Positions 1 through 7,790 of a stretch of 20,683 nt of DNA are shown here, in pieces. Position 1 is the stretch's first letter, and the number at the start of each line of letters is the position of its first letter. The notes beneath the pieces are model-generated. The model ran no database searches. It saw only the letters and a program-made list of their open reading frames with translations, and was not told where the DNA came from. Source of the stretch: Nostoc sp. GT001 (GTDB lineage Bacteria; Cyanobacteriota; Cyanobacteriia; Cyanobacteriales; Nostocaceae); contig NZ_JAUDRJ010000003.1 of assembly GCF_030382115.1 (NCBI RefSeq), positions 2,759,197 through 2,779,879 of the forward strand, read 5' to 3'. The position numbers and the translations under genes are program-made.

Positions 1-5
1 ATGGT

Positions 6-94
6 ATTGGGGACTGGGTATTGGGTACTGGGTACTGGGTGTTGAGTATTAACTTTTAATTCCTAGTCCCCAGTCCCTAGTTCCTAGTCCCCAG
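6..94. repeat. Two inverted arrays of degenerate heptamer repeats
   Basis: Bases 6-47 are six 7-base units of the form A(C/T)TGGGT (ATTGGGG, ACTGGGT, ATTGGGT, ACTGGGT, ACTGGGT, GTTGAGT). Bases 62-94 are about four and a half units of the form CC(T/C)AGTC, roughly the reverse complement of the first set. A short AT-rich spacer (attaacttttaatt) separates them, so the two arrays could fold into a long imperfect stem. Such short tandemly repeated heptamers are typical of Nostocales. The right-hand array runs into the 3' end of the radical SAM gene and supplies its last codons and stop. Confidence 0.8.
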
Positions 95-1732
95 AACTGG
101 CTGTAATTCTTTTGGGGATGGATTGATATAACTCTTAGCATCAGCCAAATGCTTTAGTAGTGTAGACTGTGGCAGAGGTCCTTGCAAGTGGCTCCAGGGT
201 AATACTTGTTCTGTTGACCATTCGGCGTGGACGTAGAAATCTAAGTCGGGGATTTGTCCTTTGAGTTGCTTGAAAGCACGTTTATAGCTACCCAAGGAAT
301 CGCCAAAGTCACGAGTAAGTTCGAGAAGTTGAGAGAGTCTGCGATCGCCTCTCGACAATAAAGCCTGTATAATCGACCAATTATAGCTTTCTGGGCGAAA
401 CTCTATTCCCTGTGGTTTTAGCTGTTTTTGCAAAAACTGCAACCGCTTTTCGGCTTGGCGATTTACCCCAAACCATTGAAACGGCGTATGTGCTTTGGGT
501 ACAAAGGTGCTGCAACCGTATGTTAAGCGCAATCCCGGCGCAGCTTTTTTGATATTACGCATCATCGCCACAGTTTGTTCTAAATCTTCTGTTTCCTCAC
601 CAGGAATTCCGGCCATTCCATAGAGTTTCAAGCTTTTTAATCCGCCAGCTTTGGCATTTATGGCTGCTTGGATAATTTCGTCGTTATGCAGCTTTTTGTT
701 GACGATTTGCCGGATTTTTTCGGAACCACTCTCTACAGCAATGGTAAGCGATCGCGTGTCTCGTTTAGTCAAAGTTTCTGCTAACTGGACTGTTACAGTA
801 TTAGTTCTAACTGAAGCAATACTGAGACGGACATCATCATACTTTGGCTGACTAATATAATCTAGCAAAGTCTCAAATTCTGGATGCTGAGTAACTGAAG
901 CCCCTAATAATCCTAGCCGATTTGTGACTTCTAAACCTTTTGCGATCGCTGGAATTAATGAATCTTCCAGACTGGCTGTTCTAAAAGGCAGTGTGAGATA
1001 ACTCGCCAAACAAAAGCGGCACATTTCTGGACAACTTCTCACCACTTCCACCATGTAAATATTTTCCCATGCGGCTTTTTCGGTGACTACAGTCGATGCC
1101 GATAGAGTATTTCCCCGGTAAGTTTGCTTTTGCACCACTGCGGGAATTTCAGAAGAAATTGGTTTAATAGACTTTACTTCACCATCTTTTGTGTGATATT
1201 CCACCTCATACAAACTGGGTACATAAATTCCTGGTATTTGTGCAAGTCTTTTTAGTTGAGTTTGTCTTGAGGCATTTCTGACTTCTTTGTAAGCCTCAAC
1301 AAAATTCCCTAACAGAGTTTCACCATCCCCTAGTAAAACGACATCGAAAAAATCTGCAAAAGGTTCGGGGTTAGCCGTGAGAACTGGGCCACCACCAAAA
1401 ATTATCGGATGATAATCATCACGAGAGGTTGCCCGAATAGGAATTTCTAAAGATTCCAGCAAATTTAAAATATTCACATAATCCAATTCCCACGAAATCG
1501 AAAATCCTACAATTTCCGGCGTTCTAGGGAGTTGTTCGTGAGTATCGGTAAACAGGCGACTCACCTGTACATCATCACGCATTGCAAAAGTTGCCCACAC
1601 CACCTGATAACCAAGGCTAGTGATACCTACGCTGTACTCGTTGGGAAAGGCGAATATTATGGGGATAGCGTTCGTGTCTGGGGTGGTGGGTGTAAAAAGG
1701 AGGCGTTCAGAGTTAAATACAGATGATGTCAC
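77..1732 (-). CDS. B12-binding-type radical SAM protein
   Basis: A 551-residue protein. The N-terminal part (about residues 25-150) resembles the cobalamin-binding-like domain found before many radical SAM cores, with GFSISWELDY near 77 and GGGPVLTANPEP near 113. The core has the cluster motif C234-x3-C238-x2-C241 in SCPEMCRFCLASY, which binds the [4Fe-4S] cluster that cleaves S-adenosylmethionine. A later segment, SLTIAVESGSEKIRQ, fits the radical SAM barrel. The family is widespread in cyanobacteria and the substrate is unknown to me. The start is GTG: an in-frame TAA lies four codons upstream and no earlier start is available. The last codons (PVLGTRN) are encoded by a heptamer repeat array, so the native C-terminus may have been altered by the repeat. 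No terminator is evident apart from that array. Confidence 0.88.
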   Translation of the reverse strand: MTSSVFNSERLLFTPTTPDTNAIPIIFAFPNEYSVGITSLGYQVVWATFAMRDDVQVSRLFTDTHEQLPRTPEIVGFSISWELDYVNILNLLESLEIPIRATSRDDYHPIIFGGGPVLTANPEPFADFFDVVLLGDGETLLGNFVEAYKEVRNASRQTQLKRLAQIPGIYVPSLYEVEYHTKDGEVKSIKPISSEIPAVVQKQTYRGNTLSASTVVTEKAAWENIYMVEVVRSCPEMCRFCLASYLTLPFRTASLEDSLIPAIAKGLEVTNRLGLLGASVTQHPEFETLLDYISQPKYDDVRLSIASVRTNTVTVQLAETLTKRDTRSLTIAVESGSEKIRQIVNKKLHNDEIIQAAINAKAGGLKSLKLYGMAGIPGEETEDLEQTVAMMRNIKKAAPGLRLTYGCSTFVPKAHTPFQWFGVNRQAEKRLQFLQKQLKPQGIEFRPESYNWSIIQALLSRGDRRLSQLLELTRDFGDSLGSYKRAFKQLKGQIPDLDFYVHAEWSTEQVLPWSHLQGPLPQSTLLKHLADAKSYINPSPKELQPVLGTRN

Positions 1733-1753
1733 AGGTGTTTGTTAGAGGCAAGT

Positions 1754-2008
1754 TTATCTATATTTAATTTTAAGCCATAGAATAATTAAGTTAAAAATCA
1801 ATGTTACGGCGTTAGCAAGAATAATCGGCAAGGATTGTAAATAAATTCCATAGATTAGCCACAAAAAAACACCACTTATGAATGTCATCAGCGTAACTAA
1901 AGACACATCTTTTGCTGATTTGGTTTGCCAAGTTTTAAGCATCTGTGGCAAAAAAGAAATTGTGGTTATTGTGGCGGCAGCTAATCCTAGAACTGTCAAA
2001 AAATCCAT
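1754..2008 (-). CDS. SemiSWEET-type sugar transporter
   Basis: An 84-residue membrane protein with three predicted transmembrane helices: about residues 4-22, 36-54 and 60-78. This is the usual size and layout of a bacterial SemiSWEET, half of a eukaryotic SWEET, which works as a dimer to move sugars by facilitated diffusion. The PQ-loop Pro-Gln pair (P21-Q22) sits at the end of helix 1 in ISFLPQMLKTWQTKSAKDVS, the family signature. The start is ATG. A decayed second copy lies about 150 bases beyond its 5' end, so this locus once held a tandem pair. Family assignment is firm; the transported sugar cannot be read from the sequence. Confidence 0.88.
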   Translation of the reverse strand: MDFLTVLGLAAATITTISFLPQMLKTWQTKSAKDVSLVTLMTFISGVFLWLIYGIYLQSLPIILANAVTLIFNLIILWLKIKYR

Positions 2009-2129
2009 GTTTAATTATTTATATTAAGTTGCCATATTATATATCAGCGATCGACATTTTCTGTTTAATGCAACGCTATACAAGAGATTTTACACTGTTG
2101 AGCGATCGCTACAACAGATTAACAACAAT

Positions 2130-2158
2130 ATTCCCGACTTATTTAATCAGTCGGGAAT
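2130..2158. repeat. Perfect 10-bp hairpin between SemiSWEET copies
   Basis: The arms ATTCCCGACT (2130-2139) and AGTCGGGAAT (2149-2158) are exact inverted repeats around a 9-base AT-rich loop. No run of T follows on either strand, so it is not a standard intrinsic terminator. It lies between the intact SemiSWEET gene and its decayed copy, just after a HIP1 site at 2102. It may be a small dispersed palindrome or a structured RNA element. Confidence 0.65.
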
Positions 2159-2167
2159 CTAAAAATG

Positions 2168-2275
2168 TATCACGTTATTAGCAAGAATAATCGGTAAAAA
2201 TTGTAATTTATGTATATTAACCACCAAAAAAAACCGATTATAAATGCAATTAGCATGACAAAATAAAACTCATTA
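2168..2275 (-). pseudogene. Frameshifted remnant of a second SemiSWEET gene
   Basis: This segment aligns with 1801-1900 of the intact SemiSWEET gene. Shared blocks include TTAGCAAGAATAATCGG and a CCAC-plus-A-run followed by a similar AT-rich stretch. Read on the minus strand, one frame gives FVMLIAFIIGFFWWLIY and another gives LQFLPIILANNVIHF then a stop. These match LVTLMTFISGVFLWLIY and LQSLPIILANAVTLIF of the intact protein. The frames are broken where the intact gene has 15 bases and this copy has 11, a 4-base deletion. The first helix and PQ-loop are missing. It is a dead duplicate, not a working transporter. Confidence 0.8.
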
Positions 2276-2293
2276 AAGTATATGTGATAAACA

Positions 2294-3199
2294 CTAGCAA
2301 AACCGATAAATTAATTCTTCACGAGACAACTGCAACAGTAAAGGCGTAAACTCTTCTGGCGGTAACGATAATAAAGGTTCAATAGTTGCTCGAAGCTCAT
2401 TATCTATTTCACCAAAGCGAACTTTGAGCAAGTTTTCCACTACTAAACGTTCTCCCTGCTGAATTCCTGTTTGGAGTCCCCGTTCTTCTCCTTCTTGTAT
2501 CGCCTGTTCTCGGTCTTGTTGGTAAAGTGGTGCTAATCGCATAAGTAATTCCCTATCTTCCTCGTCTTGATTTTGAGTGACTTGTAAGTTTTGTTGCAAG
2601 TTGTACAGCAATTCTAACGCTGCTTTTCGGAATGGATTATCAGGAGTAAGTGCTTCTAGTTCGTCAATTGCTTGCTTTTGAACGTTTCCCCTACCAATGA
2701 TTCTCAGCCATAAGGTTTCTGAGATAGATGGCAACTGATGAATTGTTACTATCGCGGTACGCAAATATTCTGGCATGAAGTATATTCCAGGCAGGTAGTC
2801 ATCTTTTGGGTTAGCACCAAATCCTGATAAGAGTTGTGCGGATGCTGTGGGGGTAAGAATCCATAATTTGGGTAAGTCAGATTCTAGAATACGAGTTTTA
2901 TTCAGATTTGCTTGTCGTTGTAAATCGCCACGCACCTCTAATAATTTTAAGAGACAATCGCAAATTTCTGTAGCTGAGGCTGCGTTACGAAATAGTTCAA
3001 ATAGAGAAGGTGTAGTGACAAGTTGACCTAATAATCCGAGTGTTCCTGGTATGTCTCTTGGTTGTGGTTTGGGAATGAAATAAACATCAATCTGTCTAAC
3101 TTCTCCTGCGACTCGTCTAGGTGCTTGGACTTCGCAGTAAGGAGTGAGTAATTGTTCGAGGTAGTCTTTGGCAAATTGGTCATGGATGAATCTGGTCAT
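2294..3199 (-). CDS. PD-(D/E)XK-like / DUF4351 (Rpn-related) protein
   Basis: A 301-residue protein counted from the ATG at 3199. The frame extends 21 bases further to a TTG, but relatives I recall begin at MTRFIHDQFAKDYLEQLL. The N-terminal half has E-V-R-Q-I-D-V-Y-F, a plausible nuclease-fold strand with acidic residues, as in the Rpn/PD-(D/E)XK family of transposase-like proteins abundant in cyanobacteria. About residues 220-250 form a charged, Gln/Glu-rich helix (QEGEERGLQTGIQQGE). The C-terminus (LLKVRFGEIDNELRATIEPL, then LPPEEFTPLLLQL) fits DUF4351. The start lies 27 bases after the stop of the upstream repeat protein, so the two are probably cotranscribed. Biological role is unknown; some Rpn proteins promote recombination or act in phage defence. 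Confidence 0.72.
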   Translation of the reverse strand: MTRFIHDQFAKDYLEQLLTPYCEVQAPRRVAGEVRQIDVYFIPKPQPRDIPGTLGLLGQLVTTPSLFELFRNAASATEICDCLLKLLEVRGDLQRQANLNKTRILESDLPKLWILTPTASAQLLSGFGANPKDDYLPGIYFMPEYLRTAIVTIHQLPSISETLWLRIIGRGNVQKQAIDELEALTPDNPFRKAALELLYNLQQNLQVTQNQDEEDRELLMRLAPLYQQDREQAIQEGEERGLQTGIQQGERLVVENLLKVRFGEIDNELRATIEPLLSLPPEEFTPLLLQLSREELIYRFC

Positions 3200-3226
3200 G
3201 TTGGTAATTTGGTGATGCAAACCAGT

Positions 3227-5020
3227 TTATTTACCATTGTCTGACCATTTTTTGAGATAAGACTTAGCCCAAGCATATCGTTGTGAATCTTTTTTCAGTA
3301 AATATTCTGCTGCTTCATGTCGTTTATTTTCATCTTTTGTACTCCTGACTACTCGTTTTCTCTCATCATCTATATCTTCAGGCTTAGCACCGCGTTTTAT
3401 TGCTTGCTCATACCAATAATCTCTTTTTGTATAGTCACTTCTATCATGAGCAATAGCTGCCATCAATGTGCAAGGTTGATAACTTTCTGGCTGATACTCC
3501 ATAGCTTTTTTTGCACAATTTTCTGCATCAGCTAAGTTATACATATCTCTGAATGATGCACCTCTAGTAACTGAAATTGCTGACTTTAGATTGCTTTCTC
3601 TGATTTGGTTTAAGTCTAAGTTAGTAAGTTTTAATGCCTGTTCCGGTTCATCTGCTTTGCGCCAATAACTACTAGCGGTGGGAATATCCCATTTATTTCC
3701 AGTGCGGTGAAATTCCTGCTCATAAAACTCTGCTTCTAGCCTGTAATACGCAAGAGCAATTTTGCCGCCAGGAGATAATAGTTCCTCTTCCATAAGCTGC
3801 AAAACTAACTTAGGATCTAGCCGTTCTTTTTTCTCTAATTTGACCATGATCGGGTAAAATGGCTCTAGCGCAAGTGAAAGACATATCAATCTATATTTTC
3901 TCTTGAGAATAGTGAAGTGCTTTTGTTGAGCGAGAATAATAATATCTTCACGTCTATTATTTTGTAGCCAATCAATTTCTGATTCATTAAGTAGTTCTCC
4001 TAAATCGATCTTAGATTTTAGGGTAGAGGCGTATTTTTCATTTGCAATTTCTATAATCTCAGTCAGCTTGCATTTTTTGAGAAAGTTAATATCCTGTTCA
4101 CCTAACTGATTGGACAACTCAAGCCTTTTGAGAATTTTATACAAGTGACTCTTAGGGGATGAATCCTGATACTCAGTTGCTTTATACTTAGCTTTCAATG
4201 CAGCAAATTCTCGTGTTTGTTCCAAGTCTTGAGCAATTGCAATTGTTTGGCTAAGTCCTTGCTGTTCGAGCCAGTTAATTTCTAACTCACTTAAATTATT
4301 TTTTGCGTCAATGTTTTGCAGTATTGGATATAGTGGACTGGATAATGATAAATCAGAGTGTAGATTCGCTTCGTATTTCTCTCTTAACTGAGCAAAGCGA
4401 GTTTCTTTTACTGACTCTTGTTGCTTAAAAATTTCTGCTGTTTCCAAAAGTTGGTTATTGAGCAGCCAATTATATTCAGAATTATTTAAATGTTCTGCTA
4501 ACTCTAATTTTTTCAGTATTTGATACAGTTTACTATCAGGATATGAGTCTTGATATTGAGTAGCTTTGTACTTGTATTTAAGTTGAGTAAATCGGTTGAC
4601 CTCTTGAGCAATTTGATTAGTCTCATGTAAACCGTTTGCTCTTAGCCATTTCACTTCTGAATCAGTGAGGAAATTTCCTGACTCAAGTTTCATAAGTATG
4701 AAATACAGATGACTGGATTGCCAAGAAACGTCATGTTTTGTAGCTTTGTACTTAGATTGTAATTTGGAGAATTCAAATTCTAGATTCCCGACTTCTTGGA
4801 ATCTATGTTGCTGCTCTTGCTTGATAGCTTTTAAAGTTTCTACAAGCTCATACTCTTTCAACCAATTAAATTCTAAGTCACTGAGTTCAATACCTAAATC
4901 AACTTTACGCAGTATGAGATACAACAGACTAGTGGGTGATGAATCTTGATATTGAGTTGCTTGATACCTGGACTTTAAAGCAGCAAAGTGTTTTAAGCGA
5001 TTTGGAGACTCTTTAGCCAT
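3227..5020 (-). CDS. Seven-repeat protein with TPR-like C-terminus, function unknown
   Basis: A 597-residue soluble protein with no signal peptide or membrane segment. It contains seven related units of about 55 residues: 12-66, 84-138, 144-198, 209-263, 272-326, a half unit at 331-364 and a weak unit at 369-413. Most units contain four blocks in order: F-x2-L-K-x-K-Y-x-A-T; a Y-Q-D-S-x-P stretch; L-Y-x-I-L-x-K-L; and E-x2-W-L ending in an L-x-E-T helix. The units look helical. After residue 415 the repeat ends and a TPR-like region follows (about 486-546, with LADAENCAKKAMEYQPES and YWYEQAIKRGAKPED), then a basic tail. Such arrays usually bind proteins. I do not recognise a named family for the repeat. 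The DUF4351 gene follows 27 bases downstream, suggesting a joint role. Confidence 0.75.
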   Translation of the reverse strand: MAKESPNRLKHFAALKSRYQATQYQDSSPTSLLYLILRKVDLGIELSDLEFNWLKEYELVETLKAIKQEQQHRFQEVGNLEFEFSKLQSKYKATKHDVSWQSSHLYFILMKLESGNFLTDSEVKWLRANGLHETNQIAQEVNRFTQLKYKYKATQYQDSYPDSKLYQILKKLELAEHLNNSEYNWLLNNQLLETAEIFKQQESVKETRFAQLREKYEANLHSDLSLSSPLYPILQNIDAKNNLSELEINWLEQQGLSQTIAIAQDLEQTREFAALKAKYKATEYQDSSPKSHLYKILKRLELSNQLGEQDINFLKKCKLTEIIEIANEKYASTLKSKIDLGELLNESEIDWLQNNRREDIIILAQQKHFTILKRKYRLICLSLALEPFYPIMVKLEKKERLDPKLVLQLMEEELLSPGGKIALAYYRLEAEFYEQEFHRTGNKWDIPTASSYWRKADEPEQALKLTNLDLNQIRESNLKSAISVTRGASFRDMYNLADAENCAKKAMEYQPESYQPCTLMAAIAHDRSDYTKRDYWYEQAIKRGAKPEDIDDERKRVVRSTKDENKRHEAAEYLLKKDSQRYAWAKSYLKKWSDNGK

Positions 5021-5082
5021 ATTGCTTACAGATGCGATCGCACGTAGTTAAATGTGTTATCCGCTACTATAGCAATCCCAGT

Positions 5083-5109
5083 AAAAAAGGGCGAGTCAGA
5101 CACTCACCC
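5083..5109 (-). terminator. Intrinsic terminator of aroC
   Basis: Read on the minus strand, GGGTGAGT (5109-5102), the 5-base loop GTCTG and ACTCGCCC (5096-5089) form an 8-bp stem with one G-U pair. Six T follow directly (5088-5083). It lies 40 bases beyond the aroC stop and before the next gene on the same strand. This is a textbook Rho-independent terminator and separates aroC from the repeat-protein operon. Confidence 0.85.
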
Positions 5110-5148
5110 CCGAAGCATAAATATTTTCTGAAAGTCAAAGTAGAATTC

Positions 5149-6237
5149 CTATAACACCTTACACTGTCCATGATGTCGTAACAAATGGTCACACAACACC
5201 AGCGCCACCATCGCCTCAACCATTGGAACTGCACGCGGTAACACACAAGGATCGTGTCTTCCTTTTGCTGCTAATAGGGTTTCTTCACCTTCACGAGTTA
5301 CTGTTTTTTGCTCTTTTCTAATTGTCGCCGTCGGCTTAAATGCAACTCGTAAAATGATATTTTCCCCGTTAGAAATTCCCCCCTGAATACCACCAGAACG
5401 GTTAGTTACAGTGCGAATTTCCCCATTTTCATCAATATAATATTCGTCGTTATGCTCAATTCCGGTTAACAGCGTTCCGCCAAAACCGGAACCGATTTCA
5501 AAGCCTTTGCTAGCAGGAAGAGACATCACACCCTTAGCAATATCAGCTTCCAATTTATCGAAGACTGGTTCGCCCAAACCTTTCGGAACATTACGCGCCA
5601 CACATTCTACGACACCGCCGATAGAATCACCTTGTCTACCAACTTGCTCAATTAATTCAATCATGCGATCGCAACATTCAGCATCAGGACAGCGGACGAT
5701 GTTGCTTTCCACTTGTTCTAAGGTGACGGTATTTGGATCAACTACACCTTCCAAGTCCTTGATGCGCTTGACGTAACCGATAACTTCAACATTGGCAACT
5801 TGACGGAGAATTTTTTTAGCGATCGCACTAGCTGCTACTCTGCCAATTGTCTCACGCGCTGACGACCTACCCCCACCTTGCCAATTGCGAATGCCATATT
5901 TTGCATCATAAGTTGCATCCGCATGAGAAGGGCGATACTTCTCGGCCATCTCGTCATAATCTTGGGGACGAGTATCTTTGTTCCGTACCAAAATTGATAT
6001 AGGCGTTCCCAAAGTTTTACCTTCAAATACACCTGATAAAATCTCGCAGGTATCCGCTTCTTTGCGAGGGGTGGTGATTTTACTTTGTCCCGGACGCCTT
6101 CTATCTAATTCTACTTGAATTTCTTCTGCCGAAATTTCTAGTTGTGGAGGACAACCATCAATCACAACCCCCACACCGCCGCCGTGAGATTCACCAAAAG
6201 TAGTGATGCGAAATAGATGACCAAAAGTGTTGCCCAT
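5149..6237 (-). CDS. aroC: Chorismate synthase
   Basis: A 362-residue enzyme that converts 5-enolpyruvylshikimate-3-phosphate to chorismate, the last shared step of aromatic amino acid, folate and quinone synthesis. It needs reduced FMN and acts in the cytoplasm. The N-terminus [20 protein letters not shown] carries the first family signature. [16 protein letters not shown] near residue 47, [16 protein letters not shown] near 121 and [11 protein letters not shown] near 249 are further conserved blocks. Length is usual for the family and the ATG start matches the conserved N-terminus. It ends in its own terminator and is separated from psbA upstream by psbA's terminator, so it appears to be monocistronic. 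Confidence 0.97.
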   Translation of the reverse strand: MGNTFGHLFRITTFGESHGGGVGVVIDGCPPQLEISAEEIQVELDRRRPGQSKITTPRKEADTCEILSGVFEGKTLGTPISILVRNKDTRPQDYDEMAEKYRPSHADATYDAKYGIRNWQGGGRSSARETIGRVAASAIAKKILRQVANVEVIGYVKRIKDLEGVVDPNTVTLEQVESNIVRCPDAECCDRMIELIEQVGRQGDSIGGVVECVARNVPKGLGEPVFDKLEADIAKGVMSLPASKGFEIGSGFGGTLLTGIEHNDEYYIDENGEIRTVTNRSGGIQGGISNGENIILRVAFKPTATIRKEQKTVTREGEETLLAAKGRHDPCVLPRAVPMVEAMVALVLCDHLLRHHGQCKVL

Positions 6238-6339
6238 GATCTTAAAGAAAAAGGATGAGGCTTATGTATTTTACCTAGAGTTTGTGCAAAAGTTAATTCT
6301 TGTACTTGTTTTGGTACTTGGACTGTATGAGTACAAATA

Positions 6340-6373
6340 AGAAAGCGCCCTCTGTTTAGAGAGGGCGCTTTCT
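6340..6373 (-). terminator. Terminator hairpin downstream of psbA
   Basis: Bases 6340-6353 and 6360-6373 are perfectly complementary over 14 bp (core GAAAGCGCCCTCT) around a 6-base loop. On the minus strand the stem is followed by TTATTTGTAC, a weak T-rich tail. It begins 21 bases after the psbA stop. Because the stem is strong and GC-rich, it probably both terminates transcription and protects the 3' end of a highly expressed mRNA. Confidence 0.82.
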
Positions 6374-6394
6374 CAATTTAGCGAAACTTCAGAA

Positions 6395-7477
6395 TTAACC
6401 GTTGATAGCAGGAGCAGTAAGAGCAACAGGAGCAGAATCGCCAGCAGCCAAATCGAGAGGGAAGTTGTGAGCATTGCGCTCGTGCATTACTTCCATACCC
6501 AGGTTAGCCCGGTTGATTACATCCGCCCAAGTTGCAATCACACGACCTTCAGAGTCAATGATTGATTGGTTGAAGTTGAAACCGTTCAAGTTGAACGCCA
6601 TTGTGCTTACACCCAAGGCGGTGAACCAGATGCCGATTACAGGCCATGCTGCGAGGAAGAAGTGCAGTGAACGGCTGTTGTTGAAGGAAGCGTATTGGAA
6701 GATTAACCGACCGAAGTAGCCGTGGGCTGCAACGATGTTGTAGGTTTCTTCTTCTTGACCGAATTTGTAACCGTAGTTTTGTGACTCGGTTTCGGTGGTT
6801 TCACGAACTAAGGAGGAAGTTACGAGTGAACCGTGCATTGCTGAGAACAAACTTCCGCCGAATACACCTGCTACACCTAGTTGGTGGAAGGGGTGCATCA
6901 AGATGTTGTGTTCTGCTTGGAACACGATCATGAAGTTGAAGGTTCCTGAGATACCTAAAGGCATACCATCAGAGAATGAACCTTGTCCGATTGGGTATAC
7001 CAAGAATACTGCACTTGCTGCTGCTACTGGTGCTGAATATGCAATCGCAATCCAAGGACGCATTCCTAACCGGTAGGATAGTTCCCATTCACGTCCCATG
7101 TAGCAGAATACGCCTATCAGGAAGTGGAAGATTACCAATTGGTAAGGACCACCGTTGTACAACCACTCATCTAAGGATGCTGCTTCCCAAATTGGGTAGA
7201 AGTGTAAACCGATAGCGTTGGAGGAAGGTACTACTGCACCGGAAATTATGTTGTTTCCGTATATCAAGGAACCTGCTACTGGTTCGCGGATTCCATCGAT
7301 GTCAACGGGAGGAGCGGCGATGAAGGCGATTACGAAGCAAGCTGTTGCGGCTAGCAAGGTTGGAATCATTACTACGCCGAACCAACCGATGTAGATCCGG
7401 TTGTTGGTGCTGGTGATCCATTCACAGAATCGATCCCATACGTTAGCGCTTGAGCGCTGTTGTAAGGTTGTTGTCAT
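6395..7477 (-). CDS. psbA: Photosystem II protein D1 (Glu130 form)
   Basis: A 360-residue D1 protein with five transmembrane helices, one of the two core subunits of the photosystem II reaction centre in the thylakoid membrane. All key residues are present: Tyr161 (YZ), Asp170, Glu189, His190, His332, Glu333 and Asp342 for the manganese cluster; His198 for P680 chlorophyll; His215 and His272 for non-haem iron; and Ser264 in the QB pocket. Processing would follow Ala344, removing a 16-residue tail that ends in APAING. Residue 130 is Glu ([12 protein letters not shown]), the form associated in other cyanobacteria with high-light D1 copies; the low-light form has Gln. Cyanobacteria usually carry several psbA copies, and only this one is in the window. 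Start ATG; only a weak ribosome site is visible. Confidence 0.99.
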   Translation of the reverse strand: MTTTLQQRSSANVWDRFCEWITSTNNRIYIGWFGVVMIPTLLAATACFVIAFIAAPPVDIDGIREPVAGSLIYGNNIISGAVVPSSNAIGLHFYPIWEAASLDEWLYNGGPYQLVIFHFLIGVFCYMGREWELSYRLGMRPWIAIAYSAPVAAASAVFLVYPIGQGSFSDGMPLGISGTFNFMIVFQAEHNILMHPFHQLGVAGVFGGSLFSAMHGSLVTSSLVRETTETESQNYGYKFGQEEETYNIVAAHGYFGRLIFQYASFNNSRSLHFFLAAWPVIGIWFTALGVSTMAFNLNGFNFNQSIIDSEGRVIATWADVINRANLGMEVMHERNAHNFPLDLAAGDSAPVALTAPAING

Positions 7478-7538
7478 TGCTTTATGATTGCGGTTAGTTA
7501 TTTATGAATCAGGCGGTAAGGTCTTTGCCTGTGAAACT

Positions 7539-7568
7539 ACTTTACACTGCTTTACATTTTTTAATCAA
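7539..7568 (-). promoter_or_regulatory. Candidate psbA promoter
   Basis: On the minus strand TTGATT (7568-7563) and TAAAGT (7544-7539) are separated by 18 bases, a weak match to the -35 and -10 boxes of housekeeping sigma factors. They would give a leader of about 55 bases before the psbA start. The match is modest and no transcription start can be seen. Confidence 0.3.
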
Positions 7569-7584
7569 GTTCTATTACTACAGT

Positions 7585-7609
7585 AAACCTGATAACTCGT
7601 ATCAGGTTT
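7585..7609. promoter_or_regulatory. Perfect 10-bp palindrome upstream of psbA
   Basis: AAACCTGATA (7585-7594) and TATCAGGTTT (7600-7609) are exact inverted repeats around a 5-base spacer. The element lies 108 bases upstream of psbA and 182 upstream of the divergent VOC gene. It sits just beyond the suggested psbA -35 box, a fitting place for a dimeric regulator. No T-run follows it on either strand. Confidence 0.5.
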
Positions 7610-7729
7610 GCTTATTTAAGCTTGATATTTAGTGTTTGCGGTCGTTCCAAATACATTGAACACAGGATTTAGATATATTTACTCCGGTGTTAGCGCCCAA
7701 AAGATAAAATAGAAAAGAACATTGTTGTT

Positions 7730-7754
7730 ATCGACTCTGAAATCGAGAGTTGAT
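7730..7754 (+). promoter_or_regulatory. Leader hairpin before the VOC gene
   Basis: ATCGACTCT (7730-7738) pairs with AGAGTTGAT (7746-7754) over 9 bp with one G-U pair. It ends about 20 bases before a strong ribosome site, AGGAGG at 7774-7779, which lies 11 bases before the ATG at 7791. It could be an operator or an RNA structure in the 5' leader. Confidence 0.4.
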
Positions 7755-7790
7755 ATAGATTACTACCAAAATTAGGAGGGAAGGTGTGAC

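Noticed and set aside
2130..2158. Intrinsic terminator for the DUF4351 gene
   Set aside because: The stem is good, but no T-run follows on the minus strand and a decayed gene lies between.
2294..5020. A complete phage defence system formed by the repeat protein and the DUF4351 protein
   Set aside because: Only two genes, neither with a clear defence signature, and Rpn/DUF4351 proteins are common outside defence islands. Kept only as a candidate pair of unknown role.
6293..6320. NtcA-type site (GTA-N8-TAC) upstream of aroC
   Set aside because: The pair GTAC and GTAC here gives a 10-base, not an 8-base, spacing, so it does not fit the consensus.
6795..7215. Plus-strand open frames of 79-93 codons within psbA
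   Set aside because: They are shadows of the psbA reading frame: highly conserved D1 coding on the minus strand explains the lack of stops, and the encoded peptides resemble nothing.
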